Assembly (NCBI GenBank): GCA_021432635.1
Contig: MU270026.1
Location: 1,019,311-1,083,310 of the forward strand
DNA: 64,000 nt
Source: Thozetella sp. PMI_491
Lineage: Eukaryota; Ascomycota; Sordariomycetes; Chaetosphaeriales; Chaetosphaeriaceae
Direction: 5' to 3'
In this document: one piece after another, positions 11,091 through 20,888 of the stretch
Layout of the letters: every line of letters begins with the position of its first letter
Position numbering within the stretch: the stretch's first letter is position 1
Notes under the pieces: model-generated
Told to the model about the DNA's origin: nothing
The model's database searches: none
What the model saw: only the letters and a program-made list of their open reading frames with translations
Translations under genes and position numbers: made by a program

Positions 11091-12256
11091 CCTCATCCCA
11101 GCCATTGTTTGGGCGGGCGCTCCAATATGATACAGAATCAGCATCTTCAGTCTGCCCTATCTACCTCGTAGACACGAATAGGAATGTCAAGATATTATAT
11201 CGCCAACTCAGTTGCCGAAGTAGACAAGCAACCGGTTGTTACTTTGGGTTGTCTCTCGGCCACCAAATAGCAGGCTGCCACGGCCTTGAGATGCTCACTA
11301 GGACTCAGAGATAGTCGGGTCCTGGCCGGGTATGTGCTGGTGATGAGAATGGTGAATTCCATTTTTTCCCACGAACCATGATGGACTTTGTCAACCACCT
11401 GTGACGATCGAGGCATAATCGCCGTGGCCGCCGGATTTGCCATCTGCGCACGCTCCGGTTGGCCGAGAAGGAGACGCAATTCCAACGAATGAGGTCGACG
11501 GCCACGTTCCCCTCACGTGATCTTGCTCTATATGGACTGGCGGCCGACTCAACTAGGTAAGGCATTCGAAGAAATCGGCCCTTGTTTACCCACAGACTAC
11601 GCCACCAAAGCAGCCTGCATACTCCCGCGTCGGAAGCTTATCAGCATGACGACAACAGACCCGCTATAGTGTACTTGATGAGCGGCCGCTCCACTGAGCT
11701 GAGATGCCAAGCCAACTCCTGTTTCTTCTAAGTCGACGTCTAGCGGGAGAGCCTCGCATCCCAGAACCGCGGCCTCCCTGACGTGAGCAATAATACTAGA
11801 CAACAGGCGGTGGCGCCTGCAAGTAGCCGATCCCATTAAACCTCGAGTGACTAGGGGTGCGAAAAAGAGGAATGTAGCCTGGGCCTTTCTCGCCCCTGGC
11901 GTAGCCTCTGACATAGCCTCTGCGCCTTTTCCGAGACGGCTTCTTCACGGCGAGAACTTAGGTTCTGAACCTAGCAAATGGACCCCAATTGTGGGCTTTT
12001 CGCTTAAAGTACAGAAAATTTCCGGGATACTGCAGCTGCCAAGACCAGGGACCAACGGCGTGTGTTGGGCAATTACCGAGTCCCCTACATGCTACGTCAA
12101 AAGAAGCATTTCGAGATGTCACGATGAATGTTTACTAGGCAAAGTGAGCCATTTGAATGTACTGTTAACATTTGTCCCACCCTGCTAGTGATGTGCCTAT
12201 ACACACACTGGTTGCTAGGACAGCTGGGAAGTAGCGCAGGGGATTGACACGTCAGC
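11091..12256. other. Gene-free convergent interval
   Basis: About 1.2 kb between the convergent regulator genes. Frames on both strands lack domain patterns, signal peptides or believable splice sites. It may hold a decayed gene, but I cannot show it. Confidence 0.4.
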
Positions 12257-14251
12257 CTATGCATTGAACTCCTTCTCCCCATCAAAGCATCTGGGGCGTG
12301 TCAGGTTCAAGTGGAGCGCCCTCAGCTTCTTTCCAGCAGCCCACGCCTCCAACATCATACACAAGTCGGCCTCTACCATACCCCCCAGCATCTGGGCCGC
12401 GGTCTCACCCTGTCTAAGCCACAGGGCTGCCCCTTCAAGCACTGTCCGACAGTGGCCCGGTTGACCGCCCTCGAGAGTGAAAACCCCTTGCAGCACACAT
12501 GCGAACGCATGCGCTCGCAGCATCTCGCTCTGTACCGCTAGGGGCGGCACCATTGTGAACCCCTGCGTCCGCTGGAACAAATCCCTGACTACCGCAGGTA
12601 AATCATGCGAACACATCCTGGCCATGTTGCTAGAGTCGAGGTTCTGGATGTACAATATCAGCTGGGCAAAGTCGTAGCATACCCCAATTGATACGTCCGA
12701 GTGCCGGCCAAGGGTGGCGTCTGCTCTGGCTAGCGCCTCAGGATACTGCGTGACCAGACGTGCCATCTGAGCCTCTGGAAGTGTCCAATGCCAGGCTATT
12801 GACGCATAGGCAAACAGTGCCGACGGATGCAAGGGGCCGAGGGTCTCCTGCAGCCCTTCCGCAGAAGCGATGGCAATGTTTCGGATAATGCCGCGCATGT
12901 GCTTTAGGCTCTCGGTGCTGCTTGCGGCCACGATGCGCATGAGCTGCAGCACAGGATGGTTAGGCGAGGTATCTCCGTACACAGCGAGGGCGTTGGCGCC
13001 GCTGTAGCGCATGACGGCCCGGACCAGCTCGTAGTCCTCGTCTCCGGAAATAGAGCACATGTCGAAATACACGGACAGTCCTTGGGACCAGGAAAAGATG
13101 AATTTGGGATGTTGGTAGATCTCGCTGCCGGTGATGAAGTCGAAGAGCTGGCCGAGAATGCTGTATCCCTCTGCTACGCGGCCCATCTTGAGCTGATGAG
13201 TGGCAAACTGGAGGTGAGTTTGCGCCTCGAGGAAGGCTGGGACGGTCTCGCGGATGTAGCGCTCATGCGAGAGGGTAAGGGGGCCTACTATCCAGTCAGA
13301 GTGGAGCTGGGCGCTCGCAAAGTGCCGAGAGCATGCTACCACCAGCTCCTGGCTGCGAAAGATTTCGGGGCTGCGGATGTGCTGCAGCTGCTGCGGCGGT
13401 GTAAGGCGCTGCTGGGGGACGTCAAGCCGAATCATGTCTTGCCCGTTCGTCGCTTGCCGTCGCTTATTTTTCCGCCAACCCCACTCGAAGAAGCGGTGCT
13501 TAAACATGCGCCGACTAACCGCGCGTTAGTCACGAGAGAGACGTTGCTCCTTATTCTCGCTCCTATGCTAGCTCGGGCCGCGAAAGAACACTCACGTCGG
13601 GCAGAATTTATGGCGCTCGGCCATGATAGTTATGACTTGGTCCAGCGTGGCGCCCGTATCCATGTAAAGTTCCTTGAGCAGCGGCTTCATCGCCTGCCAC
13701 TCAGACGCAGTGTAGCGTGGGCCGCGGCCCTCTGCCTCCTCTAGCCCCGCCTTGGAGCTTGCATCCCCCGCCGGACGTACCGGGGGGACTCGGTCGGGAA
13801 AGAGTTCGGAAAGGAAGTCAGTTAGTAGCCCGTCGTCAGCATCCGGCTCTAAACCGGTCTTCCGGAGGTCGTCCAGCCCGAACTCCCCGGTAACCCCGGC
13901 AGTTGCATTCGCTTGGCAATCCCGACGAAGGCTCCGAGCATGATGATAGATAGTCGAGCCGGGTAACAAATGTGGTGGGCTGGATGACCTGCTCGAACCA
14001 GATCTCGAGGCTTCTTCCATCTTGTCGCCTGTCTTCGCCGGCTTTGCGAGAGATCCCTCGTGTTGAGCATTTGAGGACCCATTTGTTCGGCGTCTCAGCC
14101 TGGTCATGCGGCTCGTTCTCAGTTTACCGGAATCGTCGATCTTTTCCGCTCTGTCCGGAATGGATTGGCGTATGAGCTCGAGATGGTCGTCGTTTGAGCC
14201 ATCCAGCTCGCCAACTTCGACGAACTCGATGTTGGCACTAAGCGAGGTCAT
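12257..14251 (-). CDS. Clr5-domain protein, probable transcription factor
   Basis: Exons 14251-13596 and 13514-12257 give 637 residues. The intron 13595-13515 has a GTGAGT donor and sits inside the Clr5 domain: SEWQAMKPLLKELYMDTG, TLDQVITIMAERHKF, CPTRRMFKHRFFEWGWRKNK. Clr5 was named for a fission-yeast heterochromatin silencing factor and is common in filamentous fungi, usually at the N-terminus. Here it follows about 175 residues of acidic, Ser/Arg-rich sequence. The C-terminal 400 residues are helical without a recognised motif and resemble the usual repeat-like tail of fungal Clr5 proteins. ATG 14251 is used because the frame upstream has no other ATG. A role in transcription or silencing is inferred from the domain only. 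Confidence 0.75.
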
Positions 14252-17200
14252 GATAGGCGACACCCTTGTCTAGTTAGGGCTAGAGCGCTGCTTGCGCTTG
14301 TTTGCAGCTAGTTGAATCTGCTGGTTTCGAAGCCTAGAGAAGCACATGTAAAGACCCTTCGCGTTGTGCAATGACAGGAAATACAAAAAGTACACTCTTT
14401 GAGGATATCAAATGGCTGGAGAGACAGGACGACGGGATGGCAGGGCTGTTCTCCTGCTGGCTAAAGTATTGTCTCAAACCGGTGGGCTTGGGAGAGAACT
14501 AAGTCTAGTCCCGAAGAAGCTAAAGCTTCGATTGGTAGCCCGCAACCCCACAAGCCGGCCGTCGCACAGCACTCCTGAAGGGAGAGGGGCGTGCTAGCGT
14601 CCAGGGTGTTGCATTTCGGGGGCGGTTCAGCCTCGTCTACCTCACCCCCCTTGCCTATTCTGCATAACTAGGTACCAGATTTGACGTCGGTGGGCGGATT
14701 GGACCTGATCTGAGCTAAATCCGGCTCTGGCTAGGCTCTGGCTCACAAAAGTCTCACGACCTCGGTCTGGCCAAACTACCAACGATCTGCACCCCCCAGC
14801 TTAGGTTTTTTAGCGTAGAAAGTTAGAGCCAGGGTAGCAGCCATAACTCTCGCTGAAAACTGCTCTTTTATACTTACCCCTGCGGCGTAGATGCTGTAAG
14901 TCCCTTGACTTTGACTACCTCGTCTCTGGCGAGAAACACGTTTGCAGTGGTACCAGGGGATTAGGCAAGCCAAATAGAGGGAACTTTTGCTAGACGAATG
15001 ACGATTCGATCCGTGTCCAGCCGTGAAAAGAGAACAGACTCTAGGCTTACGTCTTGTGAGTACGTGTCTTCAGCCTCGCTTCGGTTGCGCGGCCCTGTAG
15101 GCCGACTTTCTCAGATACGATGGGCGTGCGGCAGCTTCAATTGAGCAAGCACCTACACAAGGCGCCGCCTTCCATCTCTCGTAAGAGGAGATAAACACAA
15201 AGGCACTTTTGACTATTCACGTCAGCATAACTGAATCCCCCCCTATGCCGTTTCCAGAGTATAGTCGAACTCCTATATTTCGTCTTCGAGGCTCCAGGGG
15301 TCGCACCTGGGAGGACCTCGCAGCTACGCAGGGGCCAAACTCCACTTCGATGGCCGCTAGAACGGGCCGATAAGCACTAGCACCAGCCCTATAGCGCGGC
15401 AGTATTGGTCGCTGCCTAGTTTGCGAATCACGTCAAAATCTTGACAGTTATGATCCCTCCTGGGCCGTAAGGCAATCGTTCTAGCGCTTACAGGGAAGCA
15501 CCCGCACCCGGTAGGGCTGCGACAAAGGGGGCAGTTCGATTCCGACTATGCAGAGGGGCAAGCAAGACGGCAGCCAGTTGGGATGCCTCCGATATCATAC
15601 AGCATGCGTCCATTCGGGTCGTCGCCAGATCTCCCAAAGTAGCTGCTTTACGCGCCGCTATACCTAGGGAGACCGCCAGCTTGAATGTTTCCGAGCGTCA
15701 TAAGGGCGTAAATCTATCCGTCTCGTCGCGTAAATCTTCTGGAGATGCCGAGGCATGCCATCTTAGACAGGGCAGAATGGGCTGCACAACCCGGTCTCTA
15801 ACCGGAAAAGAACCTACCAACGCGCCACGTCGAAGTCCAGTAGTTTTGGAGGTCCGTTGCTCACTGGGTGCCGAGTAATCATCTCTCTACTTCTAGGTAA
15901 TCTCGAGAATCTAGCCTCCAACTTACTGCATCCAGCACGGGGCAAGTCCAACAGTTTCAACGCAGACCTACTTTATGCGTAATGCACTCCTAGCACCGCT
16001 ATCAGGTTAGAAATTTCATACCAACCCAGCTCGAAGAGGGTGTCTAGACTGATCGATCTGTGCCAACTCGCATGAACCACGGTCCCCACCCAGTTTCTTA
16101 CTTAAATGGTCTCGGAAAGCTGTTATTGGAGGAATGTCCCAGCGATTTTGTTTGACTTCCCAGCCTCAAGGGAAGGGGTCTCCTGACGGGGGCTAAAAGA
16201 CCAAGCTAGACCTTGCCTATTCTGTAGATATCACTCGGCGGCGGCGGCGCAGTTTTATTGTCATTCTGCCGGTACTGCTTGTCCCATCCATGTTATCTCG
16301 CAGGCAGATGCTTGGAACTACAAGACAGCCACTCTTCCCATGCCATCAATTACGCCTCTCAAATTATGGGAATAATGGGACACTCAACTCCCATGTTATT
16401 CATGGGGACTGCAAGGCAATGAATGGTCTTTGAAACCTAGGGGACGAGGTTTCTATTAGTCAGAGTGTTGGCCTTCAAAGGCGGCTCGGCAATGGGCTTA
16501 CCTAGCAGGACCCAATTGACTCTTACTAGGCATGTACACGGGCTGACGCTTCGGGACGGGTGGCAGCGGAGGGGCGGCAAGAAGAAAATGTAAGACTTCT
16601 AAAACAACCTAGCCAGTTACGTGATCAAAGTCTAAATATAGCTCTGCGGGCACGATCACGTCTCTGGCGGACCTCATTGGAGACAATGCTCCGGTACGTC
16701 ACGGGGCCCATCCAGGTTAACTTTCAAATCGACCCTATTGGATTACCCGAGTGGCGCAGAGGATAAACAAGAGCCTCGCCACAGGCTCCTTGGAAAGTGT
16801 ACCATGACGTTACGAGTGAGATAGCAGTCGTCGCCATCACTCGAGTAGCGAGGTGTGAAGCACGTTGAGCGAGGGTTTCTGCTGGGCCATGATTCGACAC
16901 AGATAAAATCGCAATCACACATTCCAGGTGGATAGGCTCCCCTGGAGACCAAACTTCGGCGCTATAGCATGTTAGCACATTCTCAGAGCTGACAGCTCTA
17001 TACCGCGTTTTGTTTGGCTGACTTAGCGAGGATTCTTTTCAATAGGTTTCTTGGCAAGCACTTCGCTGAATCAGAAGACCACCGCAGATCTAGCGCTGCA
17101 CACGAGACAAAGAATTCGAGGGACAGGCATCCGAAAGGCTTCAGCTGTGCCGGGCCGATTACAAGCTGGTTGGAAATCGAACCATGGCGCCGCCTCTAAC

Positions 17201-17737
17201 ACCTCCCGGCTCCCCTAGAAGGAGGCATCATCGTTCTGGCCCCGATCAGCACTGCCCTTCGCTATTTTCATCACACGCTCCACAGCTGAGCCTAGAGAGC
17301 CCCATTATGACTCGGCTAGTGGTAGTGTAGAATGCCAGCCCAGAAGGCGGGAGAAACGAGCCGGGAACAAGTAGTCGATCGGATCTTGTGTTTTATTGGC
17401 CATTTCCCCGCGAGAGGACTCATCTTGCAGGCTATCCAATCGACCTACCCAATGTTCTTTCCCATGGAAATTTTAAAGTTCCATAGACAATGTCGGCTGG
17501 CTTCCTTGAGCTGAAGCCGGTACGATTAAGCTCCCGACTAAGAGAACAGAACGGCAATATCTAGGCATTACTCTCTAATGACGTATTGATCTTATCGGGC
17601 TAGTGATATTATGAGGCATGAGATATATAAACAAGGTACATTGGTGCTCTGGAGAACTACTTAACTCAGTGGTGACGTTTCCATCTTACTAGAGATTGCG
17701 ACCGGGATTCACCTACAAACCATCAAAATAACGAAAT
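14252..17737. other. Gene desert of about 3.5 kb
   Basis: No frame on either strand has a domain, signal peptide or convincing splice pattern. A (GGC)5 run lies at about 16236-16250 and GGCTCTGGCTAGGCTCTGGC is repeated near 14720. TAG and CTA triplets are frequent, which would fit old mutated repeats, but I see no terminal repeats or recognisable transposase. Confidence 0.45.
17624..17630 (+). promoter_or_regulatory. TATA-box-like TATATAA
   Basis: TATATAA lies 108 bases upstream of the ATG of the small secreted protein gene, a usual distance once a 5' leader is allowed for. Confidence 0.4.
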
Positions 17738-18126
17738 ATGCAGCTTACACACCTACTTCCGTTGCTGGCTATGGCGCTGGCAGCTCCCACAGAGCGTGAA
17801 GATGCTACGGAGCTTAAAGATGAACCCTTCCTGCCTATTAACCTCCTACCCCCTTATGCGGTAAGCTGTTCCCCTCTACCACCGATGATCACGTCTCATC
17901 AAACAGGCCAAACTGTACAACCAGGATAATATGGGCGGTATAGCCAGCACTATGTATACGAGGGAGTCGTGCGTCGACATAGCTCAGGGCTAGTAAGCCA
18001 GCCCAAGCAATCTTAGTTAAGAGGTGACTAGAGTTACTAATAATCACCAACTCACGACGTAGTGCCGGAAACCTCCACTCGTTCAAGCTTGGCTCACTTT
18101 GCAAGAACTGTACGGTGTGGTGGTAA
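17738..18126 (+). CDS. Small cysteine-containing secreted protein (effector-like)
   Basis: Exons 17738-17860, 17907-17992 and 18063-18126 give 90 residues; no single frame shows the whole protein. Both donors are GTAAGC and the second intron has a TACTAA branch. A signal peptide (MQLTHLLPLLAMALAAP) is followed by an acidic stretch, LPPYAAKLYNQDNMGG, then ESCVDIAQG and a C-terminal LCKNCTVWW, so the mature form has three cysteines. Small size, secretion and isolation in a gene-poor region are effector-like features, but they do not prove a role in a host. I do not recognise a family. A TATA-like box lies upstream. All three junctions keep frame and the last exon ends at a natural TAA. Confidence 0.6.
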
Positions 18127-18744
18127 TGGACCCCTCAGCGCTCAGCTTCGCAGCCGCAAGTTTGCTAATACTTTCTAAGGCTTCCGGGTTGCTCCATGGG
18201 GCCTTCAATCACCTTTACCAACGACCAAACCTCACTGGACTTTTGGACAAGTCTTCTTTCGAATTATATTACATGCTACTCCATCAACGACCCGTGAGCG
18301 GACGCAGCCTGGCGGCGGCGGATGGGGTCCGAGCTTGTCGTGGGAGTTCAAGCGGCGACAAGCTTTCATTAATAGCTAAATTTGTCTTGAAAAGATGTTG
18401 GAGCATACATTTGTTCAAGGTGTATCCTCAATAAAGGCACGGGGAGATCATATTTTAAGGAATTTGCTTCAAACATAATATTTCTGTCGCTATCAGGATT
18501 AGTAGTTAGATTCTACCGCTGAGTGTACGGAATAATTGATAATAAGCATCAGCAGCCAAATGTTAGCACCGATCGGGTTCATTTGATACCGCAACATTAA
18601 TGCAGGCCAAACGCCAGTTCTTAGAAGCTCTAGTACTACGTTCATATGGTCTTTACTACGAAACACAACTTGGGCAGTTAGCAATAGGCAATATTATGAT
18701 TATCGGGCAATTGCTCCGATCTACGTGTCCATGGTAAAAGGTAA
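18127..18744. other. Intergenic, no gene seen
   Basis: About 600 bases of A/T-rich DNA between convergent genes, with no supported feature. Confidence 0.4.
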
Positions 18745-20394
18745 TTACAGAATATACCGGAAGTAGGGCGAGTACTCGCCCATCTTTGCGAGCTCCTCGT
18801 CAGTGTATTTTCCCTCGAGTTCCTCCAGGGGAATTTTGTCCTTCTTCAAGTTCGACGCCCGGAGGCAGTACCAGTTGCCGATGCACGCCCCGAAGCCACC
18901 AACGGCCACCAACACCAACAGAATGATGAATCCAGACCGGTAAGTGGGTGCCTCGGAGCCGATGAAGATGTTGGCACCGATGCATCCACCAAAGAGCTGA
19001 CCCCAGGTCGACTGCCACCCCATGGCGGCAGCCCGCTTAGCCGGGTTGCGCACGTTGGTGCCCAACCAGGATCCAACAGCCGGGGCCTGCATGTTGTAGC
19101 CGGCTACCACTAAGAACAGGGCAAAGTAAGACAGGCCGGCCAGGTTGGGGTAGTACAGAGACGGCCAAAGGATCACGACGCCGGTGGTGCCAACTGTGTA
19201 GCTGATCAAGAGAGACCGCGCGCGGCACTGATACTTGTCCGAGTATATGGCGATGGCGATGACACAGAAGAAGGCGAAGACATATGGAGGTGCCGTCATG
19301 GCCTGGGCGGTGATGGACGAATAGCCCAGGGAGTTGACCATGGTGGCCAGAGTATAGTTGACGCTGTAGGTCGGCACGCTGCCGCCGAAGGCCAGCAGCG
19401 AAGCAATGAAGTATGTCTTCCAGTCCTTGACGGCCTCGAAGAAGGCGCTCCAGCGGAAGGTGTCATCGGGCGGGACGGGGCCGTCCTTGTACTTGACACG
19501 CAGCTGCAGATAGCGCATCTCGTCGTCGCTGAACCACCGCGATCGCCAGGCCTCAGGGAAGTCGGGGCAGAGCCAGAAGCCTATGAGGCCGAAGAAGATG
19601 GTGAGAATGCCTTCGATGATAAAGAGATATTGCCATTGCTGCAGGCCGAGGTGGCCCTGGAGCCCACCGACGGCGTAGGCCAGAAGTCCACCGAAGGCGC
19701 CCGAGAGCATGGTGGCGCTGTACCACCAGGCGCAGCGAGTCTGGAGCTCGGACGACAGATACCAGCAGCTGAGCGTGTAAAAGCAACCCTGGAAAAGACC
19801 GGCCTCGAAAAAGCCGAGCATGACACGGGCGGCGCAGTAGTCGCCGTAGCTCTTTACCCAGGCAGATCCCAGAGTAACCGCACCCCAGCAGGTGACGAGG
19901 AAGGAGAGCCAGATCCTCGGTCCAACCCTGCGCATGATCATGCTAGAAAGGCGGTTAGCTGTGGATAGAGACATTTGAGGCCAAATTTCGGGTACTCACT
20001 TGGATGGCGCCTCCAATCCTGCGTAGGTGAAGAAATACCAAGTCAGGGCGAGGTTAAACTGGGTGCTGGTCATGTGAGTGTCGGCTAGGAAGCTGTAGAT
20101 CTTGACGTTGCCAGCGTTGGATTTGTCCAGCGAATTTAGCAGGTAGTACAAGAAGAGCATGGGCAGGATTCTCAAGTCGAGCTTCCTTATCATTCGTCCG
20201 AATGCCTTCTTGTCCGACGTGAATCGCGCATGGAGCTGTTGGTATTCCCGGTACTCGGCCGCGTGCGTGGCTCCGACTTGGGTAGCTTCCAGAGGGGCCA
20301 CGGCGTAGGTCGAACCGGCCTCTTCGTCGAGATCCGAGCCCGCCACCTTTGGCGAGGCCGACGTCTTCTCCATGCTGTCCGAGGGTGCTGCCAT
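18745..20394 (-). CDS. MFS anion permease, Dal5/allantoate-permease type
   Basis: Exons 20394-20000 and 19942-18745 give 530 residues. The pattern is that of the fungal anion:cation symporter family (Dal5, Tna1, Vht1, Seo1): RKLDLRILPMLFLYYLLNSLDKSNAGN in segment 1, FNLALTWYFFTYAGLEAPSN at segment 2, RRVGPRIWLSFLVTCWG, then FEAGLFQGCFYTLSCWY and FWLCPDFPEAW before the central loop. The intron donor GTGAGT lies at 20001-19999 side and the acceptor before the MIMRRVGP codon series, a conserved splice position. Known members carry allantoate, ureidosuccinate, nicotinate, pantothenate or biotin; the substrate here is unknown. It faces away from a Zn2Cys6 gene across a GATA-rich promoter and sits near a dihydropyrimidinase, which fits uptake of a nitrogen compound. 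Confidence 0.87.
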
Positions 20395-20888
20395 TGTTGC
20401 TTGTGCGACAGAGAGTTGATGTGAGATGGACGCAGGTATGAGTTGATCGAGTGTGTCGAGAGCTCCACGCCTACAGCATTTGCCTCGGCGTGAGCATAAT
20501 TTGTAGTTTCTTCACGCCGAGCACTATGCTGCGCCTTGGGCGTGATCGGCTTACTGGCCGACTTTTATCGCTATCGACCCTACCCTAAGATTGTCTCCTG
20601 TGCTAGCCCATGGTGAACCTAGGACGGGCGAGTGGAGCCTGTTCTCGGCGCCTCATCAGGGCTGGCCCAGATAAGGTCGCCAATCGGTGGGATAGCAAAG
20701 GGGTTATCGGCTGGGTAAGATGCAGATAAGCTTGCCTGCCAGTAGTTGCATGGACAAAGAGTTATCGATTGCAGCGGCGCTGATTGGCCAATCCGACTCG
20801 CGCCGCCCGACCGCTTACCTCCGTAGAGGGCTCGGCGCACGCCAGCCAACCTTGCGACAGGAGAGTGTGGGCCGCGGCAGGGGTCGTC
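20395..20888. promoter_or_regulatory. Divergent promoter with GATA-motif cluster
   Basis: Shared upstream region of the permease (minus) and the Zn2Cys6 regulator (plus). It holds AGATAAG at 20669-20675 and 20724-20730 and TTATC at 20575-20579, 20704-20708 and 20762-20766, plus a CCAAT box at 20680-20684. AreA/NIT2-type GATA factors bind HGATAR sites, often paired, in nitrogen-regulated fungal promoters. Control by such a factor is inferred from the motifs. Confidence 0.55.

Noticed and set aside
15533-15547. TTCGATTCC, like a tRNA T-loop
   Set aside because: The flanking bases do not pair into a T-stem and no acceptor or anticodon arm could be built around it.
16740-16790. GAGTGGCGCAGAGG stretch resembling part of a tRNA
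   Set aside because: No cloverleaf with matching acceptor stem was found on either strand.
20784-20888. Upstream extension of the Zn2Cys6 regulator
   Set aside because: The open frame extends here but begins with TTG; the first ATG is at 20889.
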